From assembly GCA_014529385.2 (NCBI GenBank), contig CM043953.1, positions 79,228,338 to 79,286,337 on the forward strand: 58,000 nucleotides of DNA. Direction: 5' to 3'. This DNA comes from Adiantum capillus-veneris (lineage: Eukaryota; Streptophyta; Polypodiopsida; Polypodiales; Pteridaceae). The number at the start of each line of letters is the position of its first letter. Within the stretch, counting starts at the first letter, position 1. Made by a program: the position numbers and the translations under genes. Below, in pieces: positions 34,556 through 46,022 of the stretch. Under the pieces are notes generated by a model. It was given only the letters and a program-made list of their open reading frames with translations. It searched no databases and was not told the origin of the DNA.

Positions 34556-34832
34556 TGCCTTCTACAATGGTTTTGGTTTGATGGTGATCTCTTTTTGGGG
34601 TTGGGATTCCTTATGTTTCATCCCTTATGATGTTTCTGATGATTACTCTCTTATCAAGAAGCCTCTGTTTTGTAACAAAACTATTGGCTCCTATTTGGAA
34701 TGAAAACCATGTTGCGCTCTTTGCGTGCGTGTGTGCGTGTGTGTGTGTGTGTGTACCATGAAAAAAAACTAATTAAGATCATACAAGCACAACTTATGAA
34801 TACCATGTGTGTCATAGTAAGAGCGAGAGAGC
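34556..34832. other. 3' flank of accessory gene within Helitron
   Basis: AT-rich sequence with a short GT microsatellite near 34735-34754. No gene seen. Confidence 0.5.
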
Positions 34833-34861
34833 CCCGCCGGTAGGCGGGTCACACAAGCTAG
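34833..34861 (+). repeat. Helitron 3' terminus: hairpin plus CTAG
   Basis: Six-base perfect stem CCCGCC/GGCGGG with loop GGTA, spacer TCACACAAG, then CTAG at 34858-34861 and the target T at 34862. This matches the family rule of a short GC hairpin about 10 bases before CTRR. Confidence 0.85.
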
Positions 34862-34871
34862 TGCGTTGGAA

Positions 34872-34912
<41 letters not shown>

Positions 34913-36390
34913 CTCTTCTCCTTTCTTCTTCCCCCCTTCACACCCGCAACAGGATTCTCCCTATCAACGATTTTTTTTCAAATTCTCTACTGGGTACCCC
35001 TATTGGCTTACGTTAAATAAAAATCATTACTTTGTCTTAGAGATTCACTCCTTGATCCCCTAAGTCCTACTAAGGCCCTCACCATCGCGCCCAGCCAGCA
35101 TGTTGCACCTCACTACCCCCTCCTACCCTTTTCCTCCTACCTCACCCTTTCCTCCCCCCTTCAACTTGCACCTCCCCACCCTGTGCAAATACACACACTG
35201 CGCCTCCTCTCCTTGCCCTATATATCCAAAATGGAAAGGTAGGGGCATGGCCTCCACCTGGATTGCCCTTCGTCTTCGCTCACATCTCAAGACTCCAAGT
35301 TAGACATCGCTTCTTTGTTCACACACATATTCTCACTAATGCTCTATTTTTTAAATTCATCTCAGCTGGTACCTCCTACTTGCAATGAAGCGTCCCACTA
35401 GTGTTGGGGTTTTATATCCTAAGCCTCCATGCGTTATGAGGGGGTTTTCTCCTAACCGCAATAACCCCCAAAATTTTCCTTTTTTGGCCTCATGCATTTA
35501 CCAACAAATGTGGCTGGAGACGTACATACATACTTCAATCCAATCACCCATTCTTTAATTACTTTCATTTGCTTACTAGGTCTTTAATACAAGAAATAGG
35601 TCCTTAGAGATTCGCCGTATGTATAGAGACAATCCGGTGGGAGCTATCCCCATCATTTGTGTTACTGGCCTTGATATCGATGCCACCATCACACCATCGA
35701 CATTTGCCTCAATTCAAGCCTTGATAAACATCGACCTTGATGTTATGAAGGTTGTATTTTGACTAAAACCATCAAAGCCTAGTGGATGGTAGGAAAGGAA
35801 ACGCTATCAGACTATGGAGGTTACATTAACACCTACAACCTAGGTATAAGGGCCAATGTGTCCCCGACCATGTCCAATTGCTAAACACTTACATTTACTA
35901 ACCATCATTATTCTTATCGCACATGATAACATGGAGTTATAGATCATAGGCTTGCTACAAGAGCCCCACCCCACTCGTGGTGTCATCTCTTACTCTTGCT
36001 CTCCATGTAGACACACACCTAGTCCCGCTCATTAAAGTAGAATTAGAGCCGATAGTGGCTTGACCTTGTAGAGGGCGTGAAGACAACAAACATGATCCAG
36101 TTCAAAGTGGGGAATATGAGCTTGTTGAAGCTTGGTTTTTTGATCCACATCAATGTATGCCTCTCTATGGTTTTTTGAAGCTTAAGAGCTCATAATGCTC
36201 TATGTGCGTATATAGGGAAACTAGGTTGTAAAGTATTGCTCACGTCTCATAGGCAAGAAAATTTAAGAAGCAGACAAGTCCTTCAAAAAGAAGTAGTGAT
36301 TTTATTAATTGAAGGCAACGAGGTCGTTAACTTGAAGTCTACAAGCCGTCTTTATTCACTTGAGCAGGCAACGTTGCATAAAACGCTAAT
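34862..36390. other. Spacer with CT array and weak coding traces
   Basis: A CT array lies at about 34878-34907. A CCTATATATCC TATA-like site at about 35217, followed by ATG 35249 (MASTWIALRLRSHLK), could be a promoter and first codons, but the frame closes quickly. Around 35590-35760 one frame reads VGAIPIICVTGLDIDATITP without stops, which may be a gene remnant I cannot name. Confidence in any gene here is low. Confidence 0.3.
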
Positions 36391-36399
36391 ATCAACATA

Positions 36400-37322
36400 C
36401 ACTTGGTACATCATAAAAGCAACAACCTCTAGGGTTAGAAGGGATTCTAGCCCTTGGAGCTTTTCCATAAGTGGGTGAAATATTGGCAGGTGTCACATTA
36501 GCACTGGGAGAATTCCCTTTTTCTCTCGTAGCAAGATTTTTACCATAAATTTGCTCTTTAGGAACGATATTCTTGCTACGAGGATATGAAGGGATCCCAT
36601 TGGCTACCGAAGGAGCAATTGGAGAATTGCCCAAGATTACCACAAGGGAAACAAGATCCAAGTAGTTTTCCCCATTTAAGGTAAATAACTAGTCTTCCTA
36701 CAGGTTGCAGCTCGATTTGTAGGGTTCCTAGAAACTTTTGATATGTTTGCCACATAATACATGCTTTGTTCCTATTAGGAAAATATATGGTAGGGGTGAA
36801 TAGGACTTTACCAAGAGACTCTACTAATTCTCCAATATAAAGCCACAGGAACGTAGTTAGATCCACAAATTCCACCCATACATGGCATTTTGTCAATAAT
36901 TCATCCTTAATCAACTTAATGGGCTGCCAGAGGATAATGTGGACTATTTGTCCACACAAAACAATGGTAGAAGCTGACAGAAATGCCAATTTATCCTCAA
37001 GCTTTAAAAACATAATTTCAAACAATCTAGAAATGGCACTAAAGATTTGATTGACTCCTGAGTACTGAAACCCCTTATCAATTTCACGCTGTGATTTCAC
37101 GCATGTGAGGCAATTTACCAGCAAAGAACATAACCACATCTGGTTCTTTAAAAAAAGCAAGGTTACTTTGTGTTCCCCTTTCAATTCAAGATCGAGGATC
37201 AATGCATCCTTCAAAAAATTAGCCATGACAACAAGGTCATATTCAATAGAACATTGACCGAAGATTGCATGTCCCACAGTAATGTGGGGTCTAATTGGAA
37301 AACAGAGCAAAGCCATGCTCAA
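36400..37322 (-). pseudogene. LINE ORF1-like (DUF4283 plus zinc knuckle) remnant
   Basis: Read leftwards, the frame from about 37322 to 36576 shows the order expected of plant LINE ORF1 or gag-like proteins. LELKGEHKVTLLFLKNQMWL comes first, then a basic-aromatic stretch, HVWVEFVDLTTFLWLYIGEL, SLGKVLFTPTIYFPNRNKA and a zinc-knuckle-like CFPCGNLGQFSNC where the usual His is Gln and one residue is missing. A one-base shift continues into a Pro/Ser/Lys linker (36661-36400). Identification rests on the overall pattern (acid nucleic-acid-binding DUF4283 followed by CCHC). A related copy lies at 44517-45330. No endonuclease or RT is attached. Confidence 0.5.
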
Positions 37323-37489
37323 TTGAGAAGAATGCTGACCTTATGATGAAGTTGGTCAGGAGGATTCACATCTCCATAAGAAAAAATTAGAAAAATATTC
37401 AAGACAATCTATTCAAAGAAGATTAAAAGGAAAATATTACGCACAAATTTTGCAAGGAAAATAGCTAAATTTCGGTTTTTTTGTAAAGG
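37323..37489. other. 5' side of LINE-like copy
   Basis: Non-coding sequence shared with 45320-45560 of the second family copy. Confidence 0.5.
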
Positions 37490-38150
37490 GATTTGTGTGT
37501 TTGAAATAAAGGTTTTTCCCAAAACATTGCTTGGACTTTGGCCATTATTTGGTTGTTTGGGCACTTGGTCAAATAGGGCACTTCAACTTTCAGTATCAAA
37601 AAGGATTTGGGCACTTAGGCTTTTGGCCACAATGGTTATCCATTATTTTAAGTGGTTTTGGCAATTCAAATCAAATAATGGTTATCCATTATTTTAAGTG
37701 GTTTTTAAGTGGTTTTGGCAATTCAAATCAAATTGTGAGCATTACAAATTTTGTGAGAAAAGCCCAAAAAATTGGCGAGTGTTTGGAATAGGTGTGTTAC
37801 GACTCAGCCTTGATCCCTTTAGAAATTTAAGATAACCGGTTGAGAGGAGATTGAAAAGAAAAAAGTCCGCTTGCATTTTACACTAAAATAGTGAAATTTT
37901 GTAAAATTTCCACATGAGGATTGGCTTAAAGGGATTTGTGTATGTGTGGGATAAAGGTTTTTTCCAGCACTGCTCGGACTTTGAACAATATTTGGTTCTT
38001 TGGGAACTTGGCCTTCAAGTTTTAAAAAGAATTTTTGCACATAGGCTTTTGGCCACAATGGCTGTCCAATATTTCAAGGAATTTTGGCAATTGGGATCAA
38101 ATTGTGGGCTTTACAAATTTTGTGGGTTTTTGGGTTTGGCAACCAATTAA
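37490..38150. repeat. Direct ~270-bp repeats (family 5' monomers)
   Basis: Two units, about 37490-37760 and 37918-38145, share GGGATTTGTGT, TTTTTCC, TTTGGGCACTTGG-like phrases, TAGGCTTTTGGCCACAATGG and GGTTTTGGCAATT. The first unit contains an internal duplication of GGTTATCCATTATTTTAAGTG. A third unit is at about 45560-45830. They sit upstream of the minus-strand ORF1-like frame. Confidence 0.75.
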
Positions 38151-39174
38151 AACATGGAGTAGGTAATTGTAGGAGGGATGTCAAGAACATTCGATAAGGA
38201 AGTTGCAATGGAAGGCATTCAGTGAGGGTGAGGGCATTCAAGTGGGCTTCAAGAGCATTCAGATGTGCTTTGAAGCCAATAGAAGACACTCAAAGTTTGA
38301 TTAGGAAGGAAAATTGAGAGTAAGGGATAGAGAACTTAGAATTAGAGAAGGCATCTGGAAGGGAAGACTCATAAGGTATAACTTAGAGCAAGGAAACTTA
38401 GAACATGGAAACTAGGCTATATGCAAACTGTGAAGTACGGGATCGAGGAAGAGAGAACGACAGCAAGAGGGAGAAAGCTTGTAGTGTAAAAGCTGTATAA
38501 GCTTGATGTAAATGAATCACGATGTTTTTAGGATCTAAAAGTGTAAATTTTTTTGTCAGTGTGTATTTTGGCTCAAGAGGGAATGAGAGCAATAGGGAAA
38601 AAGCTTGTAGTGTAAAAGGTGTATAAGCTTGATGTAATTGAATCATGGTGTTTGTAGGGTCTAAAACTGTAAAATTCTTTGTATGTGTGTATTTTGGCTC
38701 AATTTACCTCAAAATTCACTTAGCCAAAGGCCACGCATCCATGTGGCTAAAGTTACATTCTTTTGATTTCATCGGATTCATCTTGACTGAACAACATCAT
38801 CTCAACGTCACAAACATTGAAGGAGGATTAGCGAGAGAAACAAAGATCTCAATTGTGTAGAGTTTACTCAATTCATATGCGCATCCTCTCTATTTTTTTA
38901 AAAGATCTCGTGTTTATATATGTAAATGGGCCATCAAATTTCTATGATGACTACATAAAGAATGAAAATGTTAAAAATTAATTGCAGTTTTATTAAATTA
39001 GACAAGTGAGCATTGTCTTCTTTCAATTTTGAATTAAATTTCTCCCACCCCTTAACAAATACCGAAGGAATTTAAGGAACTTTTCATGTCACTAGTGTCT
39101 TGTATTATGTATAATATTGAGTTGACTATCTTGCCTTCTACTCAAAAATCAAAATTTTGCTAGTTCTTTTCGAT
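38151..39174. repeat. Family flank with ~125-bp tandem duplication
   Basis: Units at about 38461-38580 and 38581-38704 share AAGCTTGTAGTGTAAAAG-TGTATAAGCTTGATGTAA and TGTGTATTTTGGCTCAA. The following sequence (CACTTAGCCAAAGGCC...GGCTAAAGTTACATTCTTTTG) recurs at about 51020-51080, which shows the family extends to here. No gene seen to 39174. Confidence 0.7.
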
Positions 39175-39256
39175 AGTAAAGGACAATGAACGCCCTAAAC
39201 ATACCAGAGCTTTATGTGTTTGCCATACGGTAGTCTAAAAAAAAGGAGCTTCTGCT

Positions 39257-39302
<46 letters not shown>

Positions 39303-39600
39303 CTCTCTCAAAAAGATGTATATCTATACTATATATTAAGGAGACTAGTTTTCCAGTGCCACATGTCAAAGTTTGCTGCATCCGGTGAGTTTCGGTTTAT
39401 ATGAGTGAGGGGGAGGGGGGGAGAGAGAGAGGTCGCCGAAGGCGACCAGCCGTATTAGTTAGAGCTAATTGAGACTACATGGACAAGAAGATGGGGCATG
39501 GATGTGGCAGGATCTCATTTGAGGAAAATAGGACCCTTAGTTTTTTTGGACCCACAAGATTATAAGCAGTCTCCACCCCTCAAAAGAGAGAGTGTCTGAT
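39175..39600 (+). repeat. Dispersed repeat family, copy B
   Basis: Same family as 22061-22417, with its own CT array (39260-39299). It is interrupted by a 136-bp mini-Helitron. The region to 39900 holds an open frame of about 89 codons (39592-39861) that I cannot identify. Confidence 0.8.
39323..39458 (+). mobile_element. 136-bp non-autonomous Helitron with empty site
   Basis: It starts TCTATACTATATATTAAGG, a 5' end typical of plant Helitrons. It ends with hairpin GGTCGCC-GAA-GGCGACC (39431-39447) and, 11 bases later, TTAG before a T. The interrupted sequence is GATGTATA|TTAGAGCTA, seen unbroken in copy A at 22207-22220, so the insertion is exactly between A and T with no duplication. The 3' end TTAG departs from the usual CTRR by one base. 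Confidence 0.8.
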
Positions 39601-40139
39601 ATCATGATATCATCAAAGACAATAGAGCTTGTACACGCTATCATTGTATGGTGGATTGAAGAGCATGGGATCTTGCACCATTTAACGTTGGTGAAGAGGT
39701 TGGTGTTGCAAAAGGTCGGCATTTTTATGGAAGAATTTCGTCCAGACCCTGCACATATACTCGGTAAGGGAGTTAAGCCTAACTATTTGATACCTTTGAG
39801 ACATTATTGCCTATTCAACACTACTTTGCTCCATGGTGAACAAAACACTACTCTACTCTAGATCTACATATATACTTACGGCTATTTGTTCTTTTTGCAA
39901 ATTCAACTTTGCAAAAGAATGGGTCTATTTCCACCTGTTTATTGTGAATAAAAGCAGAGCATAAAAGGCACAATAAAGTAGGAAAACCCCTTCAATATAG
40001 GGGGATGTATTGTTTCTATGGGGATCTAAAGGTGGCTCATCTGTATTAGAGCTTAACTCAACCCAAAATGGATATTGGATCATCCAAGTGGATATTGTTG
40101 GCCATAAGCCATTGAAGAAAGACGTCGTTCTTGGCGCCG
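39601..40139. other. Spacer before PPR array
   Basis: Contains the unidentified 89-codon frame noted above. Nothing else supported. Confidence 0.4.
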
Positions 40140-43100
40140 CCTTGGTCAATATCATATATGTATGCGAAGGGAGGGCCTCTCTCTAGATGCAATCACCTAC
40201 AAATGCATCTTGAAGGCATGTGGCTCTATGCAAGGTTTTAATATGTGCACAAAGATTTACAATTATATTGTTAGTCAAAGGCTGTTGAAAAGAGATTTCA
40301 TGCTTGGAATTGTCTTGGTTCATATGTGTGTGCAAAGCGAGGGCCTCTCTCCAAATGCAATCACCTACGCATGCATCTTGAAGGCATGTGTCTCTATGCA
40401 AGATGTTGATATGGGCACAAATATTCAAAATTATATTGTTACTCAGAGACTGTTGAAAAAAGATGTCGTGCAAAAAGCACAAAAAGTGCTTGAGGAGCTT
40501 CCTGTCTAGAATGTCGCCTCTTGGAATGCATTGATTGCGGGATGTGTATAAGAAGAGTAGCGCACCAGAGGCTCTTGAGAAAAGATGTCATGCTTGGCAC
40601 TATCTTGGTCGATATGTTTGCAAAGCGAGGGAGTCTCTTTAGATGCAATCACCTACGCATGCATGTTGAAGGCATGTGGCTCTATGCAAGATGCTGATAT
40701 AGGCACAAAAATTAACAATCATATTGTTAGTCAAAGATTGTTGAGAAAAGATGTCGTGCTTGGCACTTTCTTGGTCGACATGTAGGCCAAATGTGGTATG
40801 CTTGAGAAAGCACGAAAAGTGCTTGAGGAGCTTATGGTCTGGAATGTCGCCTCTTCAAATGCACTAGTTATAGGATGTGCACAACAAGAGCAGTGCCACA
40901 GGTTGTTAAAAAACAATGTGATGCTTGGCACTATCTTGCTCGATATGTATGCCAAACGTGGTACACTTGAGAAAGCACAAAAAGTGCTTGACCTTCATGT
41001 TCAAAATCTCACCTCTTTCAATGCATTTATTGCAAGATGTTCGCAGCAAGAGTAGCACAAGAAAGATCTAGGCTGTTTTCACTGGATACAAAGCATTGGA
41101 ATGCATTGGTTGTGGGATACACATAACAAGAGCTTGCAGGGCTAGAAATCTCTAGGTTGTTTTCAACTTCCTATCCGGAGTGTAGACTCTTGGAATGCAA
41201 TGATTGCAAGATTTGCCACAACAAAAAGCTCTATTCTATTTTCAACAGAGGCAATCACCTAGGCGGGCATCTTGAAGGCATGTGGATCTATGCATTATGA
41301 TATGGGAACAAAAATTCAGGTTGATATTATTAGAAGGGGTTGTTCATGAAAAAAGATGTCATGCTGGGCAATGCCTTGGTCGATATGTATGCCAAATGTG
41401 GTGCACTTGAGAAAGGACAAAAAGTGCTTGAGGAGAATCCTGTCAGGAATGTTGCCTCTTGGAATGCACTAATTGTGGGATGTGTGCAACAAGAGCAGGG
41501 CCCAAAAGCTCTAGGCTATTTTCAACAAATGCAAAATATTGGAATGCACTAGTCATAGCAGACACAAAATAGGAGGAGTGACAAAAATCTCAGGCTATTT
41601 TCAGCTTTCTATTTGGAGTGTGGACTCTTGGAATGCACTGATTCTAGGATTTACCCCATAGGAGAAAGGTCTAGTTTGTTTTCGCTCGCTAGATGCAATC
41701 ACCTATGTATGCATCTTGAAGGCATGTGGCTCTATGGAAGATGCTGATTTGGACACAAAAATTCACAATTATATTGCTCGCTAAAGTCTATTAGAAAAAG
41801 ATGTTGTGATTGGCACTATCTTGGTCTATATGAATGCCAAATGTGGTGCGCTTGAGAAAGCACCAAAAGTGCTTAAGGAGCTTCCTTTTTGGAATGTTGC
41901 CTCTTGGAATGCACTTATTGCAGGATATGTGCAACAAGAGCAGGCCCAAAAAGCTCGAGGTAGTTTTCAACAGATTTAAAGCAAGTGTATCTACAAATGC
42001 AGTCACCTATACTTTCATCTTGAAAGTTATGCTTACATTTTGGGCATGTGGCTCTATGCAAGTGCTCGAGGACCTTCCTGTCCGGAGTATGGACTCTTCA
42101 AATGCATTGATTGCAAGAGATTTCCCATAGTGGCATGGCCAAAAAGCTCTTGTCCATTTTGAACAGATGCAAAATGAGGGCCTCTCTCCAGATGCAATCA
42201 CCTATGCATGCATCTTGAACGCATGTGTCTCATGCAAGATGCTGATATGGGCACAACAATTCACAATTATATTGTTAGTCGAAGGCTCTTGAAAAGAGAT
42301 GTCGTGATTGACACTATCTTGGTCAATATGTATAAAAAGTGAGGGCCTCTCTTTAGATTCTATCACCTATGCATGCATCTTGAAGGCATGTGGCTCTACG
42401 CAAGATGCTGATATGGGTGCAAAAATTCACAATTATATTGATAGTCAAAGGATATTGAAAAACAATGTCGTGCTTGGAACTGTCTTGGTCAATATGTAGG
42501 CCAAAATGTGGTGCTCTTAAGAAAGCACAAAAAGTGCCCGAGGAGCTTCCTGTCCAAAATGTCACATCTTCAAATGCACTAGTTGTGGGATGTGCGGAAC
42601 AAGAGCACCACTAGAGGCTGTTGAAAAAAGATGTCCTACTTGGCACGGTCTTGGTCGATATGTATGGAAAGCGAGGGCCTCTCTTCAAACGGAGTCATCT
42701 ATGCATGCATCTTGAAGGTTGTGGCTCTAAGCAAGATACTAATATGGGCACAAAAAATCAAAATTATATTGTTAGTTAAAGGCTCTTGAAAAGAGGTGTT
42801 ATGCTTGGAATCATTGTCAATATATATGCGAACCGAGGCCCTGTGTCCAAATGCAATCACCTATGCATGCATCTTGAAGGCATGTGACTCTAGGCATGAT
42901 GTTGATATGGGCACAAAAATTCATAATTTTATTGTTAGTCAGAGATTGTTCAAAAAAGATGTCGTGCTTGGCACTGTCTTGATTGATATGTAAAGAGAGG
43001 GCCTCTCTCCAGATGCAATCACCTACACATCCATCTTGAAGGCATGTGGCTCTACAGAAGATGTTGATATGGGCACAAAAATTCAGAATTATATTGTTAG

Positions 43101-43510
43101 TCATAGGCTATTGAAAAAAGATGCCGTGCTTGGCACTATCTTGGTCAATATGTATGCCAAATGTGGTGCACTTGAGAAAGGACAAAAGTGCTTAATGAGC
43201 TTCCTATCGGGCACTGATTGGCAGGATGTGCATAACAAGAGCATCTCCAGAGCTTGTTGAAAAAAGATGTTGTGCTTGGCACTCTCTTGGTTGAGATGTA
43301 TGCCAAATGTGGTGCGTTTGAGAAAGCACAAAAAGTGCTTGAGGCGCTTTCACATGGTATCAGAATTCACGATGTGAGTGCTAGTCAGGGTTGTTGGGAG
43401 AATGGTGTCATGCTTGCTAGTGGTTTGATCAATATGTATACCAAATGTGGTGTCCTCACAATAGCATAGAAACTTCTTGAAGGACATCCTCCCTAGGATG
43501 TCGTCTCTTG
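40140..43510 (+). pseudogene. Decayed PLS-type PPR repeat array
   Basis: All three plus frames carry fragments of the same PPR triplet: GLSLDAITYACILKACGSMQ, DADMGTKIHNYIVSQRLLKK, DVVLGTILVDMYAKCGALEK, AQKVLEELPVRNVASWNALI, AGCVQQEQ. I can place about eleven ILKAC(G/V/D)S blocks (near 40210, 40385, 40675, 41275, 41715, 42045, 42225, 42380, 42715, 42875 and 43040). Units are separated by deletions and stops, and several skip from IVSQRLLKKDVVLG to the next GLSPDAITY. PPR proteins of this class bind organelle RNA in plants, many of them in RNA editing. I see no E or DYW domain and no start. This is a pseudogene with many repeats deleted or duplicated. Confidence 0.85.
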
Positions 43511-44013
43511 TAGCGGAATAAGTGCAAAAGATGCCCAACATTGTTGATGCAAGGAAGTGCATTGCCGATAGACATTCAATTGTGTGATGAGTAAGCATTA
43601 TCATTTTTTGATTTTTGACATTGAGAAAGCAGTTAATGAATGCACTAAAATTTGTACGCTATCGTGAGAATGGCTTCACTTCTATTATAAAAATTGGGGA
43701 GGACTCTGCAAACTTCCCCATCCAAGGAGACTTGCATGTTTTCTTTCTTTTGAAACATAAAAATGGAACAACAAACAATTAATCACATTGACATCGTGTA
43801 TGATCATGAACATTGATCTTGAAAAAACTCTACCCCTCTGAAGCACTACGCTCGTTATCCCATTTTTGTGAGGTGCACCTTTGAAGCACGATGCAGTATC
43901 CCAAGCACTCTTAGGTAAAAAAATCTAACATGCTCTGATAAAAAATGTGTGTGTGTGTGTGTGTTTCATTTTCTCTCTCTCGGGTAAGAAAATATAACAC
44001 CCTTTGATGAAAA

Positions 44014-44047
<34 letters not shown>

Positions 44048-44516
44048 TTCGTGCACACACATACACAAACTGTTTGCTCATAGTCATTCTTCTGTCACTC
44101 GGTTAGGTTCTTAGAGAATCCAACTCTTGTTAGGTGGAAAAACATTCAGGTAGAGAATCGCGACGCAAGGGTTAAAGCCATGAATGGGGAAAAGGAGATA
44201 AATTGATGCAAGCAACGATGAGCCTCCCTAAAAGTGCCAACATCGGATGAAAAGGAAAATAATGTGAAGGTGATAGTTTATCACTTGCTATGTCTCCAAC
44301 AATGCAGGGATGAGCTTACCTATGAGCTAAGCTATTTGCAAAAAAGAAGCCCATAAAGGGTGGAAGGAGCATCAATTTTCAATTACATCATATGAATATC
44401 AAGGTTATTGGAAAGCATCCACTTGTTAAAAGTATACAATCTAGTGGGATCATTGAGACCTAAATAGGTGATGCAAACGTTGTTTTTGGGTTGAATTAAA
44501 GCGAATCAATTGAGAT
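43511..44516. other. Spacer with GT and CA microsatellites
   Basis: A GT array at about 43949-43964, CT at about 44015-44029 and CA at about 44030-44045. No gene seen. Confidence 0.5.
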
Positions 44517-45330
44517 GCTATCTTTTGTCTTGAGGAAAAAGAGGGAACAAGGAACGTGGAGGTGTCAAATTGAGGAAGAGAGAGAAGGGAGAGGTGTAAA
44601 GGTGGGAGAAGAGAGAAGGAGAGATTTTCTCTGTCGGACACGACAGGTGGAAGAAGATTAAGGCCTTCTCTCTCTTATGGCGATATGCAGGGTGGAACCC
44701 GGGTACACAGGGAAGTGTCACGATGCAGGCAGGGGCAGGTTCGCAAGAGCAGTGGTTGAGGCAGATCTGTTGTGATCTCTCTCTCTTTCTCTGTGTGTGT
44801 GTGTGTGCATGTGCACGCGCGCATGTAAATCTCTTGGATGCGAGAGATATGCCCCTTGTCACCCTGGTGCCATTGTTGCTACTGCCAAAGTTTGTCCTTG
44901 TTGTTGGAGCTGTTAGAAATGCCAATTGATCCTTAGGCTTAAAAAAATGGATTTCAAACAATCTAGAACTAGCATAAATGATTTTATCAACTACTGGGTG
45001 CTTAAACCCCGTGATTTCAGGCATGTGAGGTAATTTACCAACAAAGAACATAACCACATATCGATCTTTGAAATTTGCTAATTGTGACCATATAACAAAA
45101 GATTTCAAGGTTACTACGTGTTCCCCTTTCAATTCAAGTTCATGTGAAGGTCAATGCATCATTCAAAAAATTAGCCATGATAGCAAGGTCATATTCAACA
45201 GAACACTGTCCTAAGACTACATGTTCTGCAAGAGTGCGGGGGTCTAATTGGAAAGCAGAGGGCAAATCCATGCTCAATTGAGCAAAATGCTGACCTTATG
45301 ATGAAGTTGGCAATGATGATTCACATCTCT
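44517..45330 (-). pseudogene. LINE ORF1-like remnant, second copy
   Basis: The minus frame from 45132 begins with KGEHVVTLKSFVIWSQLANF and continues DRYVVMFFVGKLPHMPEITG and ASSRLFEIHFFKPKDQLAFL, the DUF4283-like half of the protein at 36.5-37.3 kb. About 250 further bases upstream match nucleotide by nucleotide (GGTCTAATTGGAAA, ATGCTGACCTTATGATGAAG). The 3' part after residue 80 or so is unrelated sequence. It is read in the same direction as the first copy. Confidence 0.5.
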
Positions 45331-45845
45331 ATAAGAAGAAATTAGATATGTGTTCTTGTATTGTTTTAGTGTCATATCACTTCATGTCTACAAGGAGAAA
45401 AGAAAGAAAAAGGGCCAATGTTTGGGAAAGGTGTGTCACATCTCAACATTGAGCTAGTTAAAAATTCAAGACAACCAATTGAAAGAAGATTAAAAGGAGA
45501 ATATTACGCTCAAACTTTGCAAGAAAATATCTAAATTTGGAATTTTTTCGCTCGAGGATTGGCTTAAAGGGATTTGAGTGTGTTCAAAATAAAGGTTTTT
45601 CCCAAAAAATTGCTTAGACTTTGGCCATTATCTGGTTCTTTGGGCAGTTGGTCAATAAGGCACTTGAACTTTGAGTGCCAACAAGGATTTGGGCATGTAG
45701 GCTTTTGGCCACAATGGTTATCCATTATTTTAAGCGGTTTTGGCAATTCGGATAAAATTATGGGGAGCATTACAAATTTTGTGGGTCTTTGGGCTTGGGC
45801 ACCGGCTAATTGAGCACCCTAATTTATAATGTGGAGGCAATTTAT
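45331..45845. repeat. Family 5' monomer and target of LTR element
   Basis: One copy of the roughly 270-bp monomer (about 45560-45830), then TTTAT, where the non-autonomous LTR element inserted. The family sequence resumes after 50551. Confidence 0.7.
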
Positions 45846-45998
45846 TGTAAGAACCGAGAGATTGCTTGAGAGATTCATCCACCCTACCTACCTTTATATA
45901 GGCTCGTAGCCATCTTTTTTAGAGTCCCCTATCCACACCCAGCAGCAGGCCATTTGCCTGAGTCCATGATTCCCCTTGGGTTATCCCTTGGCCTTACA
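45846..45998 (-). repeat. 3' LTR of non-autonomous element (153 bp)
   Basis: Direct copy of 50394-50546; shares TTGAGAGATTCATCCACCCT and TTTATATAGGCTC. Clearly diverged from its partner. Confidence 0.85.
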
Positions 45999-46001
45999 TT
46001 A

Positions 46002-46022
46002 CCCCCCCCCCCCCCCCCCCCC
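46002..46022 (-). promoter_or_regulatory. Poly-G purine tract beside LTR
   Basis: Twenty-one C on the plus strand, so G on the element's coding strand, three bases from the LTR. It occupies the polypurine-tract position and may be an expanded tract. Confidence 0.55.

Larger units (their letters stand above)
29015..34861 (+). mobile_element. Autonomous-type Helitron, decayed
   Basis: The element encodes a Rep (HUH nuclease) plus Pif1-like helicase. It ends at 34861 with hairpin CCCGCC-GGTA-GGCGGG (34833-34848), nine bases, then CTAG followed by T, the canonical Helitron 3' terminus. The 5' end is not certain: I give the CT array as a minimum start, and the true start may be further left and include the coiled-coil gene. 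Helitrons move by rolling-circle replication, insert between A and T without target duplication, and commonly carry host fragments. Confidence 0.8.

Noticed and set aside
46002-46022. Poly-C as a telomere or assembly gap filler
   Set aside because: It sits exactly at the purine-tract position of an LTR element.
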